Below, in pieces: positions 1 through 7,984 of a DNA stretch of 64,000 bases. The notes under the pieces are model-generated. The model saw only the letters and a list, made by a program, of their open reading frames with translations, had not been told where the DNA came from and did no database searches. The stretch is from NCBI GenBank assembly GCA_965221835.1, contig OZ244916.1:1116001-1180000 (forward strand). Reading direction: 5' to 3'. Positions within the stretch are counted from its first letter, which is position 1. The number at the start of each line of letters is the position of its first letter. A program made the position numbers and the translations under genes. The stretch comes from Persebacter sp965221835. GTDB taxonomy: Bacteria; Pseudomonadota; Gammaproteobacteria; Tethybacterales; Persebacteraceae.

Positions 1-823
1 CGTCCACCAGCATAACATGCACGGGCTGTTCCAGTAATTTCTGCGCGACATCAAGGGCGTTCAGCGCGGTCAATTGAATTCCCTGTTTTTCCAATTCCCG
101 CCTGATAACGCCGCACCAAATGCGATCGTCGTGATCTTCGTTAGCGGACATCGCCCGCAACGCCTCGCAACAGGCGGACAAATATACGGATGCCAGCAAA
201 GACGGCCACCGATGGCTGTTGTTTTGCTGTGCTTTGAATTTTCCTGCGTCCTCTTCGTGCATAACGATTTGGATATTGTCATTCTCCAAATCAACCAAAA
301 ATACGCCCCGTTTTCTGCCGGTAGAACTCAACTCAAAAATAGTGCCGAGCGCCGGCTCCGGATCCTGTTCCACATAATACACGGACGGGTAGGCGGTCGC
401 CAATACATCGCCATGATTAAAATTAAAGGCGAGGTCGCCGAATTCCGGGTGGAAATTCGGACTTTTATGCCCGCCCACATTATCAGTGCAGACGACATAG
501 GAAGATATTTCAACGCGGCGATGCAACTCGCCTTTTTTGAAATTAACAGAAACTTCGCTCTCGCCGGTCATCAGCAGATGGCGCACAAAAGTATCGCGGC
601 AGTGAATCTCCGTTGCATATTTCGCCCGCCCTGCATCGATAAGAGAACGCAGAGATTCCTCGCTTAACGCAAACACCATCTTAAGCCGCGATAATTGGCT
701 GTCGGGAACAATCTCCAAACTCGGAGTCACCTGAAATGTGCGCCCGACATAATCCCGTTCAGGCGGCAACGCCTCATCGGAAAGAACCGGATGCGGAAAA
801 GTTTTATTTGCTATCCACTTCAT
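1..823 (-). CDS. Unrecognised protein of a DNA methyltransferase/ATPase operon (partial)
   Basis: The frame is open from an ATG at 823 to the left edge of the window, giving at least 274 residues, and the gene runs off the end. The ATG overlaps the stop of the upstream GHKL ATPase gene by four bases (ATGA), so it is the third gene of a cytosine methyltransferase - ATPase - X operon. No signal peptide, membrane segment or nuclease motif that I know is visible. The middle of the protein contains a run with several His and Phe residues around HPEFGDLAFNFNHG. Tight coupling to a methyltransferase suggests a defence or restriction role, possibly the effector, but this is inference from context only. 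Confidence 0.75.
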   Translation of the reverse strand, partial: MKWIANKTFPHPVLSDEALPPERDYVGRTFQVTPSLEIVPDSQLSRLKMVFALSEESLRSLIDAGRAKYATEIHCRDTFVRHLLMTGESEVSVNFKKGELHRRVEISSYVVCTDNVGGHKSPNFHPEFGDLAFNFNHGDVLATAYPSVYYVEQDPEPALGTIFELSSTGRKRGVFLVDLENDNIQIVMHEEDAGKFKAQQNNSHRWPSLLASVYLSACCEALRAMSANEDHDDRIWCGVIRRELEKQGIQLTALNALDVAQKLLEQPVHVMLVD

Positions 824-2700
824 TTTTTTTCTTCCTTGTTGCGGGACAACGACACGGACAACGCGCCGTCAACAGGATTTGCCAAACGAATCGTCAACGC
901 CACGCGCCGATTCTTTTCAACGCGCAGTTTTACGCCGCCACCCGCTACGCCGTCATGGTCGCCGTCCAAAATATCAGATATGCCAATGTCCTCCACAAAA
1001 CTGTCGCCAGCAATTTTTAGCGACAACCGCGCCAATCCGGTTTCTTGGGGTGTGAACATAACGCGTTTATCCGTCTTGCTACCTCCCACTGCAAGAACGC
1101 GAGGCGCCCCCAATTTCATCGGCAAATTTCCCAATCCGCCGCCCCCGCCCGTGCCGTTGCCATCGCCTTCGCCGCCTTCGCCATCTCCCTCAACGGGAAC
1201 ATCGCCCTCTTCATCTCCGGAGTCGTCTCCGTCATCAATATTGCCCGCCGGCTCCGGACGAACCTTAATCGGTTTCGTCTCAATTGCGGAACTCCCGTCA
1301 AAATTCCTTTCGGTATTTTTTTCGCCCGGCAAATTCTCATCTTGTCTGGCAAAAAAACGAGTCATTTTTTCCAACGGCGTAATTTTGTCCACACCGCTTT
1401 CCGCGACCTCTTTGATTTTGTCGCGCACCCAGTTAGACAACTCTTTCAATGCTTTCCGCCCGCGCAAAGCATCGCCACCAAGACGATCCGGCTCAAAAGC
1501 GTCATGCGCGGGATTTTCCATCTGCCTTAAAAGCGCGTTCCCTTGGTCGTTATCGCAAACGCAAACGGCGGCAAAATCGGCACACGAACCCCACCGAATC
1601 AGTCCCGCTTGCCGATCGGTAATTTGCATTCCGCGCCGCATAATCGCTACGCTTTGCGGACAATTCTCTTCAAGAAGAATCCATAAAATACAATGCCCGA
1701 GAGTCGAAAGTTCGCTTTCTTCTTTGTGCGCGCCTTCTTCGCTAATTGCGCGGTAGTAGGCGTGCGCGATATTCACATGTTCTCCGGCATTTTGAATTTT
1801 AGGGTCAGCCAGCAAACGCCCTAAATTTTCGGCGTCAATTATGACGTACTCGTTGTTGTCGTGGTCAATCATAACCTCAAGTTGCCCGCGATGAATGGCG
1901 AGAAAATAGTTGGAAACCACCGCAGCGATGATTCTTTCCCTCCACTTATCCATTTCACCCAGCCCGGGAATCAAAAGAGTCGTGCCGTCTTTACCCGGAG
2001 AACGGTGAAAAAAGGCGGGAATATCCTCGCGCTTTTCCAATCGCGTACATTTTGCCGTTTTTCCATAAAAACCGACCGCTTGCGAATCTTCGCCGCCCGC
2101 AATTTCATGCGAAACCAGAATCGCCTTGCCTTGCATCCGTTCGTAAACTTCGCCACTGGAATCATTGTAATGCGTGTAATAAAATACTGTTCGCAGATCG
2201 GAAACGGCGAACGGTGCATTCTTGCCGATGCCGAAAGAACCGCCCGCAATATCGCTGTTCGCGCTTTTGCCGGTCGCTTTTACCAGACGCTCCCACTGCC
2301 CTGTTTTAATTTCTCCGCCCTCGCCGTCGCGCAATCCGGTCGTGTTGTAATCCGACACTTTCAGACATGCGATTTCGTCCGCCGACAAAATTTTGATGGC
2401 ATGCGAAAAGAAATTTTCGGCTTTCTTTTCGCCTTTGCTCGCCAAAAGGCATTGCTTCATCGCATGCAACAAATCCTCGCGTCCCGGAAAATCATCGCGC
2501 TTAATCGGTGCCAATTCAAAGGAAATAGTAACCGGCGACAACAGATCTTTGTTATCGCGCGCATCCAGCGAATTTTGGATAATTTCGCGCGCCAAACTCT
2601 CGAACGGCTTGCCTGCAAAAGTTTCTATGCCGGAATCGTTGAATCCGGCGACCACGCCGCCGCCGCTACTCGGAAATTTCCAACCAATATCGCCGCTCAT
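820..2700 (-). CDS. GHKL (HSP90/MORC-like) ATPase linked to a DNA methyltransferase
   Basis: 626 residues. The first 150 or so residues carry a GHKL ATP-binding fold: an N-box around EIIQNSLDARDN, a G1-like box VSDYNTTGL and a glycine-rich lid GGSFGIGKNAPFA. This is the arrangement of prokaryotic MORC/MutL-like ATPases, which are known to occur beside restriction-modification genes. Near residues 490-540 lies an acidic then glycine-rich linker, followed by a ~90-residue C-terminal domain. I chose the ATG at 2700 rather than 2736 because it forms an ATGA overlap with the methyltransferase stop, matching the downstream overlap. The likely role is an ATP-driven clamp or switch in a restriction or phage-defence module; the partner nuclease is not identified. 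Confidence 0.8.
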   Translation of the reverse strand: MSGDIGWKFPSSGGGVVAGFNDSGIETFAGKPFESLAREIIQNSLDARDNKDLLSPVTISFELAPIKRDDFPGREDLLHAMKQCLLASKGEKKAENFFSHAIKILSADEIACLKVSDYNTTGLRDGEGGEIKTGQWERLVKATGKSANSDIAGGSFGIGKNAPFAVSDLRTVFYYTHYNDSSGEVYERMQGKAILVSHEIAGGEDSQAVGFYGKTAKCTRLEKREDIPAFFHRSPGKDGTTLLIPGLGEMDKWRERIIAAVVSNYFLAIHRGQLEVMIDHDNNEYVIIDAENLGRLLADPKIQNAGEHVNIAHAYYRAISEEGAHKEESELSTLGHCILWILLEENCPQSVAIMRRGMQITDRQAGLIRWGSCADFAAVCVCDNDQGNALLRQMENPAHDAFEPDRLGGDALRGRKALKELSNWVRDKIKEVAESGVDKITPLEKMTRFFARQDENLPGEKNTERNFDGSSAIETKPIKVRPEPAGNIDDGDDSGDEEGDVPVEGDGEGGEGDGNGTGGGGGLGNLPMKLGAPRVLAVGGSKTDKRVMFTPQETGLARLSLKIAGDSFVEDIGISDILDGDHDGVAGGGVKLRVEKNRRVALTIRLANPVDGALSVSLSRNKEEKK

Positions 2701-3716
2701 GCCTGCGCCCCCGACCGCATAATCGTTTGTACGCACTCCCGTGCCAACTTCGCCGCAACCGGCACCGACACGGCATTGCCGATTTGTTTGTATTGTTCCG
2801 GAATCGGAACCGATTTCGGAAACCGAATTTCGTCAAATCCCTGAAACTTCGCGCACTCTTCCACCGTCAATTTGCGGATGCCCCAGCGGTCTTTAATGAA
2901 CGGCACATTATGCCCGCCCCCGCCCATGTTGGCGGTCAACGGCGGACACTCGTTTTTGTTCTCGCGGGCGTAAGAACGACGCAACTGATATATGCTGTCT
3001 TCATCGCCTTTTGCCATCTTCCGCGCAATGGCTTTGCAATAACGGTTGTCCGTCTCCATATAATGATCGGCGGACGGCTTCTGCCGTTTGTTAACGATTT
3101 TGTGCAACGCCAGCAGATTTTCGTTCGGGGCGGGAAATTGAAAATCATTGCAGGGAAAGGCGTTCGTCGCTGTCGCTGTCATAAACAACCGCTCGCGCCG
3201 ATGTGGCAAAGAAGTAATTTCCGCCGTGTTTAGAACTTGGAAATTGTGGCGACCAAGCCAGTACCCCGCAAGTTGAATTTCACGCAGTACTTTCTCAAAC
3301 CAAACTCCGCCTTTTCCATACTGCAAATACGGCACATTTTCCAGCAACAAAATACGCGGCTTTCGCTCCCCGAATTCACGGATAAGGCGCACAATCTCAA
3401 AGAAAAGCGTTCCCCGTTCGTCGTCAAATCCTTTGCGGTCGCCTGCTTGAGAAAAACTTTGGCACGGGAATCCTGCCGTCAAAATATCAACGGCATCAAG
3501 GCGATCGCCGATAACGGACAAATCCCGCACATCCTTTTCAATCAGCCGGTTTTGTGGATAGTTCGCGCGGTAAGTTTCCGCCGCATAGCCGTCATTTTCG
3601 TTCGCCCAAAGCACCCGCACATCCGCGCGCGCCAAACCCTCGCAAAACCCGCCGATGCCCGAAAACAGGCATCCGGCGGTGATAACGCTACCGCAATTTG
3701 TCCGCGCATCAGGCAT
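2697..3716 (-). CDS. DNA (cytosine-5) methyltransferase
   Basis: 339 residues. It transfers a methyl group from S-adenosylmethionine to C5 of cytosine in a specific DNA site. Visible motifs in order: motif I LFSGIGGFCEG, motif IV GFPCQSFSQAGDR with the catalytic Cys, motif VI ENVPYL, motif VIII HRRERLF and motif X QIGNAVSVPVAAKLA. The start at 3716 is supported by GGGAG seven bases upstream and by motif I lying near the N-terminus; a longer open frame upstream would run through the terminator of the neighbouring operon. First gene of an operon with the GHKL ATPase and the partial unknown gene. Most likely the modification arm of a restriction or defence system; no classical restriction endonuclease is visible beside it. 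Confidence 0.93.
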   Translation of the reverse strand: MPDARTNCGSVITAGCLFSGIGGFCEGLARADVRVLWANENDGYAAETYRANYPQNRLIEKDVRDLSVIGDRLDAVDILTAGFPCQSFSQAGDRKGFDDERGTLFFEIVRLIREFGERKPRILLLENVPYLQYGKGGVWFEKVLREIQLAGYWLGRHNFQVLNTAEITSLPHRRERLFMTATATNAFPCNDFQFPAPNENLLALHKIVNKRQKPSADHYMETDNRYCKAIARKMAKGDEDSIYQLRRSYARENKNECPPLTANMGGGGHNVPFIKDRWGIRKLTVEECAKFQGFDEIRFPKSVPIPEQYKQIGNAVSVPVAAKLARECVQTIMRSGAQA

Positions 3717-3765
3717 AAATTTCTCCCGTTCCGAAAACACCCATTTCCGCATTTTACCACATTCC

Positions 3766-3799
3766 AAAAAAAAACACCCCGCCATTGCGGGCGGGGTGT
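3766..3799 (-). terminator. Rho-independent terminator of the DmdA-like operon
   Basis: On the minus strand a perfect 10-bp stem (3774-3783 with 3790-3799, ACACCCCGCC type) and a 6-nt loop are followed by an uninterrupted T run (complement of A's from 3766). It lies just after the stop of the DmdA-like gene at 3824 and before the methyltransferase start at 3716, separating the two operons. Confidence 0.9.
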
Positions 3800-3823
3800 G
3801 GAGGTTTCCGGTGAGGGAAAAGT

Positions 3824-5149
3824 TTACAGTTTGCTGCCTGTTTCTTTCAGTCCGCTGCCCGGATCGTGGGGCTTTTTGAAAGGTGTTTTGACTACTTCGG
3901 CGTCTACTTGTCCGCCGTATTGATCGGGCAAAGTTACGCGCAGTTTGGAACCGATTTCCGCGTATTTGACCGGCACGAAAGCGAACGCGATGTTGCTTTC
4001 TTGTGCGGGCGAATACCATGCCGATGTGATGTAGCCGATCAACTGCGAACCATTTTCGTCGTGGACATGATAGAAATCGGACGGATACCATTCAATGTTT
4101 TTTCCGCCCATACGCACGCCGCACAATCTGTGCGTAATGCCGTCGTCCTTGATTTTTTGGAGCGCTTTTTTGCCGATAAAATCGTCCTTGCCGAAATCTA
4201 CCTGCCAGCCGAGACCGATTTCAAACGGGTTAACTTCCTGATCCATATCTTGACCCCAGGAAAGAATGCCCGCTTCTATGCGACGATGATGCCCCGGTGC
4301 AATCACGCGGAGATTGAATTCCTCGCCCGCTTCCAGCACCGAGTTCCACATGTCTTCGGCGTATTTGGTGGCGTCGTAGAGATAAATCTCGTAGCCCGCT
4401 TCCGCCGAAAAACCCGAACGCGAAATAATCACATCGCGCCCGCCGACTTTGCCTTTCATCAGACCGTAGTACGGTACATCGTCAATTTCCGCGCCGAAAA
4501 TCTTGCGCATCAGATCGCCCGATTTCGGTCCTTGGATTTGTACGGGGGCGACATCAATTTCGTGGATTTCCACATCGTATCTGCCGTCCGCGTTGACGCC
4601 TTGCAGCCACATTTCCAAATCGGAATCGGAAAGCGAAAACCAGAATTCGTCTTCCGCCGGGCGCAACATAACGGGATCGTTTAACACGCCGCCGTACTGA
4701 TTGCAAAGAATAACATACCGCGCTTTCATAACCGCGCACGAAGACGCCTTGCGGGTGATGACCATATCCACGAATTTTTCCGCGTCTGGACCTTTCACCT
4801 GAATTTGGCGTTCCACCGCGACATTCCACATAGTGACATGTTGCGTCAGATATTCGTATTCTTTCATCAGTCCGCCGTCTTCGGGTTTGATATAGGCGCG
4901 CGGATGATAGATGCGATTGTAGACCGAATGACACCAGCAGCCCGCTTCTTGCGAGAGATGCCAATACGGCCCTTTGCGGATGCGCTGGTCAATAAGGATG
5001 CGCGAGCCTTCGGCGGCAACGCCTTCGGTGCCGGGTTGAGCGCGCGAATCGCCGCTTTGACGCAGTTGAATCGGCACACGGCGCGGCTTCAACAGCGACT
5101 GGTCGGCGGGCCAAGTTGCGCCCGCTTCCGAGAGTTTTTTAATGGACAT
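3824..5149 (-). CDS. DmdA-like GcvT-family tetrahydrofolate methyltransferase
   Basis: 441 residues. Members of this family move a methyl or one-carbon unit from a substrate to tetrahydrofolate (glycine-cleavage T protein, DMSP demethylase DmdA, aromatic O-demethylases). From about residue 95 the pattern resembles DmdA: HVTMWNVAVERQIQVKGPDA, then a GGVLNDPV turn, VQIQGPKSGDLM, SRSGFSAEAGYEIYL and RRIEAGILSWGQDM. It is longer than typical DmdA (~370 aa) because of an N-terminal ~70-residue segment. The start at 5149 has GGAG eight bases upstream. It lies 22 bp behind the TetR-MTHFR fusion gene, so substrate demethylation and folate oxidation or sensing are probably coupled. The methyl donor (DMSP, betaine, dimethylglycine, methoxyaromatic) cannot be read from sequence. 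Confidence 0.8.
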   Translation of the reverse strand: MSIKKLSEAGATWPADQSLLKPRRVPIQLRQSGDSRAQPGTEGVAAEGSRILIDQRIRKGPYWHLSQEAGCWCHSVYNRIYHPRAYIKPEDGGLMKEYEYLTQHVTMWNVAVERQIQVKGPDAEKFVDMVITRKASSCAVMKARYVILCNQYGGVLNDPVMLRPAEDEFWFSLSDSDLEMWLQGVNADGRYDVEIHEIDVAPVQIQGPKSGDLMRKIFGAEIDDVPYYGLMKGKVGGRDVIISRSGFSAEAGYEIYLYDATKYAEDMWNSVLEAGEEFNLRVIAPGHHRRIEAGILSWGQDMDQEVNPFEIGLGWQVDFGKDDFIGKKALQKIKDDGITHRLCGVRMGGKNIEWYPSDFYHVHDENGSQLIGYITSAWYSPAQESNIAFAFVPVKYAEIGSKLRVTLPDQYGGQVDAEVVKTPFKKPHDPGSGLKETGSKL

Positions 5150-5171
5150 TAGAGTTTCTCCTTTTTTCGGA

Positions 5172-6689
5172 TTAATGGATGTTTTGACCATCTTCGGCAA
5201 AACCTTGAAGATTTGCCTCAGAAATGATCGCCAGTGTTTCCCGCACCGCCCCAAATGGATAGAAATGGAGATGTACAGGAAAATCGTAACGCCGGACTGC
5301 GAGACGACCGGCGATTTCCGCCATCATCCCTTCCGGTGAAAAATTGACCAGCCCGACCGATTTGCCGAACTGTTTGCGTAAAAATCCCAGCGAACGACCG
5401 ATGCCGGAAATGACCGCGAACTTCATCAGTTTTTGTGCGGGTACGCGTCCCGCCAAACCGAGACGCACCGGCACGGAAATTTTATGTTCCTTCAACCAAT
5501 CCAAAAATTCAAAATATGGTGTCACCGCAAAACAAAACTGCGTTGCGATAAACGCGTCCAAATTGTTGTCGGCGGCGTATTGCAATTTTTCCAAAAGCGC
5601 TTTTTGCATTACCTCGCGCGATTGTTCGGGATGTTCTTCGGGATGACCGGCAAAACCGATTCGCAACGCGCCGTGCCGCTGCAACACATCGGTTTTTAGC
5701 ATTTGCAAAACACTGTCAAACGCGCCGACCGGCGGATTGTCGCCGCCGCCCAAAAACAAAAAATCGCGCACGCCGACTCCGGCATAACCGGCGACAATGC
5801 GATCCAACTCGGCTTCGTCTGCCACATTGCGCGCGGCGATATGGGCGACCGGCGTCATTCCGTCGTCTATCAGTTTGCCGGCGGTGCGGATGTTCGCCGC
5901 CGTGTCGCCGTTGCGAAAATGCGGCACAAAAACGCGCGCACCGTCCGGCAAATATTCGCGCCACTGTTCTATGCGGCGAATGTCCGACAACAAAACTTCA
6001 ACGCTGGCGTTTTCGGTCAATCGCCCCGAAGTCGCGACAACGCCGCGGTCTTCGAGCAGTTTTTCGCGCGAACGCGAAAGCAACATTTCCAAACACTCCC
6101 ACACCATCAGGCGGCAAGTTTCCAAATCGCGCGCCGTTTCTTCTTTGAGCGCGAAACTCAACCACGCGCCGTGCAAAATGGAAATAATCATTGTCGCGGC
6201 ATATTCGGCGCGGTCATCGGGGCGATAGGCGCCGGTTTCGCGAAAAACCTGCCGCAAATAACTGCACACATTGCTATACAGACGGCGATTGTAAATATGC
6301 CGCACGCGTTCCAATGTTTCGTAGTTGCGCGCTTCCACCCAAAATGCAAGCCATACATTTGCGGCGCGTTCGTTGCTTTGTTCTTCGCCGAGAACGGCTT
6401 CAATAATCGCCCACAACTTGCCGCGCGGATTTTCGGCACGGGCGCAACCATCCACAACGCGGCGATGCATTTGATCCAAAAGCGACCACATCGTCTGTTC
6501 CAACAAATCTTCCTTGCGCGGAAAATAGTTTTGAACGGTCGTCGTGGACACATCGGCGATTTCGCTGATTTTGGCAATCGTCGCATCGGAAAATCCGTGC
6601 CGGTAAATCGCCTCCACGGTGGACGATATAAGCCGGTCACGCATTTCATCCGTGCGCGCAATTGAATTTTCGCTATCCGATAAAGCCAC
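5172..6689 (-). CDS. BetI-type TetR repressor fused to methylenetetrahydrofolate reductase-like domain
   Basis: 505 residues in one uninterrupted frame. Residues 1 to about 205 look like a TetR/BetI repressor: helix-turn-helix region DATIAKISEIADVSTTTVQNYF and a BetI-like ligand domain with VWLAFWVEARNYETLERV. Residues from about 215 resemble the MetF TIM barrel: VFVPHFRNGD, GMTPVAHIAARN, a GVRDFLFLGGGDNPP loop, GFAGHPEEHPEQS and a downstream TQFCF segment. The start is GTG at 6689 with GGAGGGG eight bases upstream. The gene precedes the DmdA-like gene in the same operon. A plausible reading is a repressor that senses a folate or FAD state, or an enzyme that also represses its operon. The fusion is seen directly; which activities survive is unknown. 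Confidence 0.85.
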   Translation of the reverse strand: MALSDSENSIARTDEMRDRLISSTVEAIYRHGFSDATIAKISEIADVSTTTVQNYFPRKEDLLEQTMWSLLDQMHRRVVDGCARAENPRGKLWAIIEAVLGEEQSNERAANVWLAFWVEARNYETLERVRHIYNRRLYSNVCSYLRQVFRETGAYRPDDRAEYAATMIISILHGAWLSFALKEETARDLETCRLMVWECLEMLLSRSREKLLEDRGVVATSGRLTENASVEVLLSDIRRIEQWREYLPDGARVFVPHFRNGDTAANIRTAGKLIDDGMTPVAHIAARNVADEAELDRIVAGYAGVGVRDFLFLGGGDNPPVGAFDSVLQMLKTDVLQRHGALRIGFAGHPEEHPEQSREVMQKALLEKLQYAADNNLDAFIATQFCFAVTPYFEFLDWLKEHKISVPVRLGLAGRVPAQKLMKFAVISGIGRSLGFLRKQFGKSVGLVNFSPEGMMAEIAGRLAVRRYDFPVHLHFYPFGAVRETLAIISEANLQGFAEDGQNIH

Positions 6690-6830
6690 TTTAATCCCCT
6701 CCGGAAAAAGTTGTTATTTGTTATTATGCCATCTTTTTTCGGATTTTTTACCATCAGGCAAAAATTTTTATCTTTTTGTTGTATTTATTACCAATTTCCG
6801 CCCCGATATTATGTAGGCAGGCAAAATGCG

Positions 6831-6900
6831 GGCAGGATTCGGCGGGATTCGGCGATTTGCGGCGATTTGCGGCGGGATTCGGCGGGATTCGGCGGCGGCG
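6831..6900. repeat. Six-copy 10-bp tandem repeat
   Basis: Strictly 10-bp periodic units between the YbaK-like gene stop and the TetR-MTHFR gene: GGCAGGATTC, GGCGGGATTC, GGCGATTTGC twice, GGCGGGATTC twice, then decay into GGCGGCGGCG. Two unit types alternate in blocks. The period equals one DNA helical turn, so the same face would be presented six times. It could be a binding array for the downstream repressor or a replication-slippage product. Confidence 0.8.
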
Positions 6901-6921
6901 ATTCGCGAAAATGGGGAGGAT

Positions 6922-7404
6922 TTATTCGGCAATATCGGCGACAATCGCGCCGGAAGCGGCGGCGAGGGCGGACGGCGCAACCGGAAAAACGGCAAATGCG
7001 GAACCCGCCGCCGCCCAAACTCGCACATAGCGGAGCAATCCGGAATCCATCACAATTGTCGCGACATTGTCGTGTCCGAGGGGCGGCACGCCGCCGATTT
7101 CAAAGCCGGTTGCGGTTTTGACGAATTCGGCGTCCGCTTTTTTGACTTTTCCGCCCGCCGCATCGGAAAGTTTGCGCACATCCACGCGCACCGCACCGGA
7201 CAATACCGCCAACACCGGCGAGTTATCGGCGGTGCGAAACATCAGCGATTTGGCAATTTCGCCGATTTCGCAATTCAGGGCGGCGGCGGCAAGGGCGGCG
7301 GTTGCGGTATTGTCGTTCAGCGAATGAATCGGCGAATCCAAACCGGCACGGCGCAATGCCGCCGCGACTTTTTCCACGCGCACCGACCGCGCGAGGGATG
7401 TCAT
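6922..7404 (-). CDS. YbaK/EbsC-family aminoacyl-tRNA deacylase-like protein
   Basis: 160 residues, the usual size of a free-standing YbaK domain. The family hydrolyses misacylated tRNAs such as Cys-tRNA(Pro) or Ala-tRNA(Pro). Family features are the IAKSLMFR segment (the Lys conserved in the active site), FVKTATGFEIGGVPPLGH and a C-terminal small-residue-rich strand. It starts at 7404 in an ATGA overlap with the CBS-domain gene, so the two are cotranscribed. Which tRNA it edits is not evident. The decamer repeat array lies directly after its stop. Confidence 0.85.
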   Translation of the reverse strand: MTSLARSVRVEKVAAALRRAGLDSPIHSLNDNTATAALAAAALNCEIGEIAKSLMFRTADNSPVLAVLSGAVRVDVRKLSDAAGGKVKKADAEFVKTATGFEIGGVPPLGHDNVATIVMDSGLLRYVRVWAAAGSAFAVFPVAPSALAAASGAIVADIAE

Positions 7405-7877
7405 TTGTCGCCGGATTCCTCTTCCGCTTGCTCCGGCCAGTTGCGGATATATTCCCGCAACAGACGATTTTCGTAATTCGCTGCCTTTGCGATGCTGCGC
7501 GCGACATCAAAAAACGAAATGACATCGGTCAATTCGCCGTTTTGTACGACGGGCAGATAGCGAATATGATTTTCGGTCATAATGCTGCGAATTTGATCTA
7601 TACCGTCATCGGGCGTTGCGCATTCCTGATGCACTTGATCCATCGCATCGCCGCACAAAGTATTCGCCCCGTCCGCATAACCGCGTTTATGCAAGGCGGC
7701 AAGCACTTCGCGAAAAGTCAGCATTCCGCGGAATCGTTTTTCGGCGTCATAAACGACAACCGAACCGGTATCGTTGGACACCATAATATCCACGGCGACA
7801 GAAACAGCATCGCCGATATTGACGGACAAAATATTACCCGCCCGCTTTTTCGTTTTCAGAATTTCGGAAACTTTCAT
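7401..7877 (-). CDS. CBS-domain pair protein
   Basis: 158 residues containing two CBS motifs: the first around AVDIMVSNDTGSVVVYDAEK and the second around IMTENHIRYLPVVQNGELTD, with a charged C-terminal tail. Stand-alone CBS proteins bind adenine nucleotides (AMP, ATP, S-adenosylmethionine or NADH) and regulate partner proteins. AGGAGG eight bases before the ATG at 7877 gives a strong ribosome binding site. The gene overlaps the YbaK-like gene by ATGA. No fused catalytic domain is present, so the regulated partner is unknown. Confidence 0.87.
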   Translation of the reverse strand: MKVSEILKTKKRAGNILSVNIGDAVSVAVDIMVSNDTGSVVVYDAEKRFRGMLTFREVLAALHKRGYADGANTLCGDAMDQVHQECATPDDGIDQIRSIMTENHIRYLPVVQNGELTDVISFFDVARSIAKAANYENRLLREYIRNWPEQAEEESGDK

Positions 7878-7984
7878 TTACAAGACCTCCTCTTAAAAAA
7901 ATAATAACCGTTATGCAAAGCATACCACAAAATCCGATTTTCCCGTCTATCGGGCGGCGGCGGAGGCGAAAAAAAATCGGGCGA

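Noticed and set aside
74..667. Long plus-strand open frame over the left end
   Set aside because: It is antisense to the minus-strand gene that continues the overlapping operon; the composition is random-looking and it has no ribosome binding site.
695..1756. 353-codon plus-strand frame rich in Pro/Ser
   Set aside because: Antisense of the GHKL ATPase; the Pro/Ser runs mirror its Gly/Asp-rich linker.
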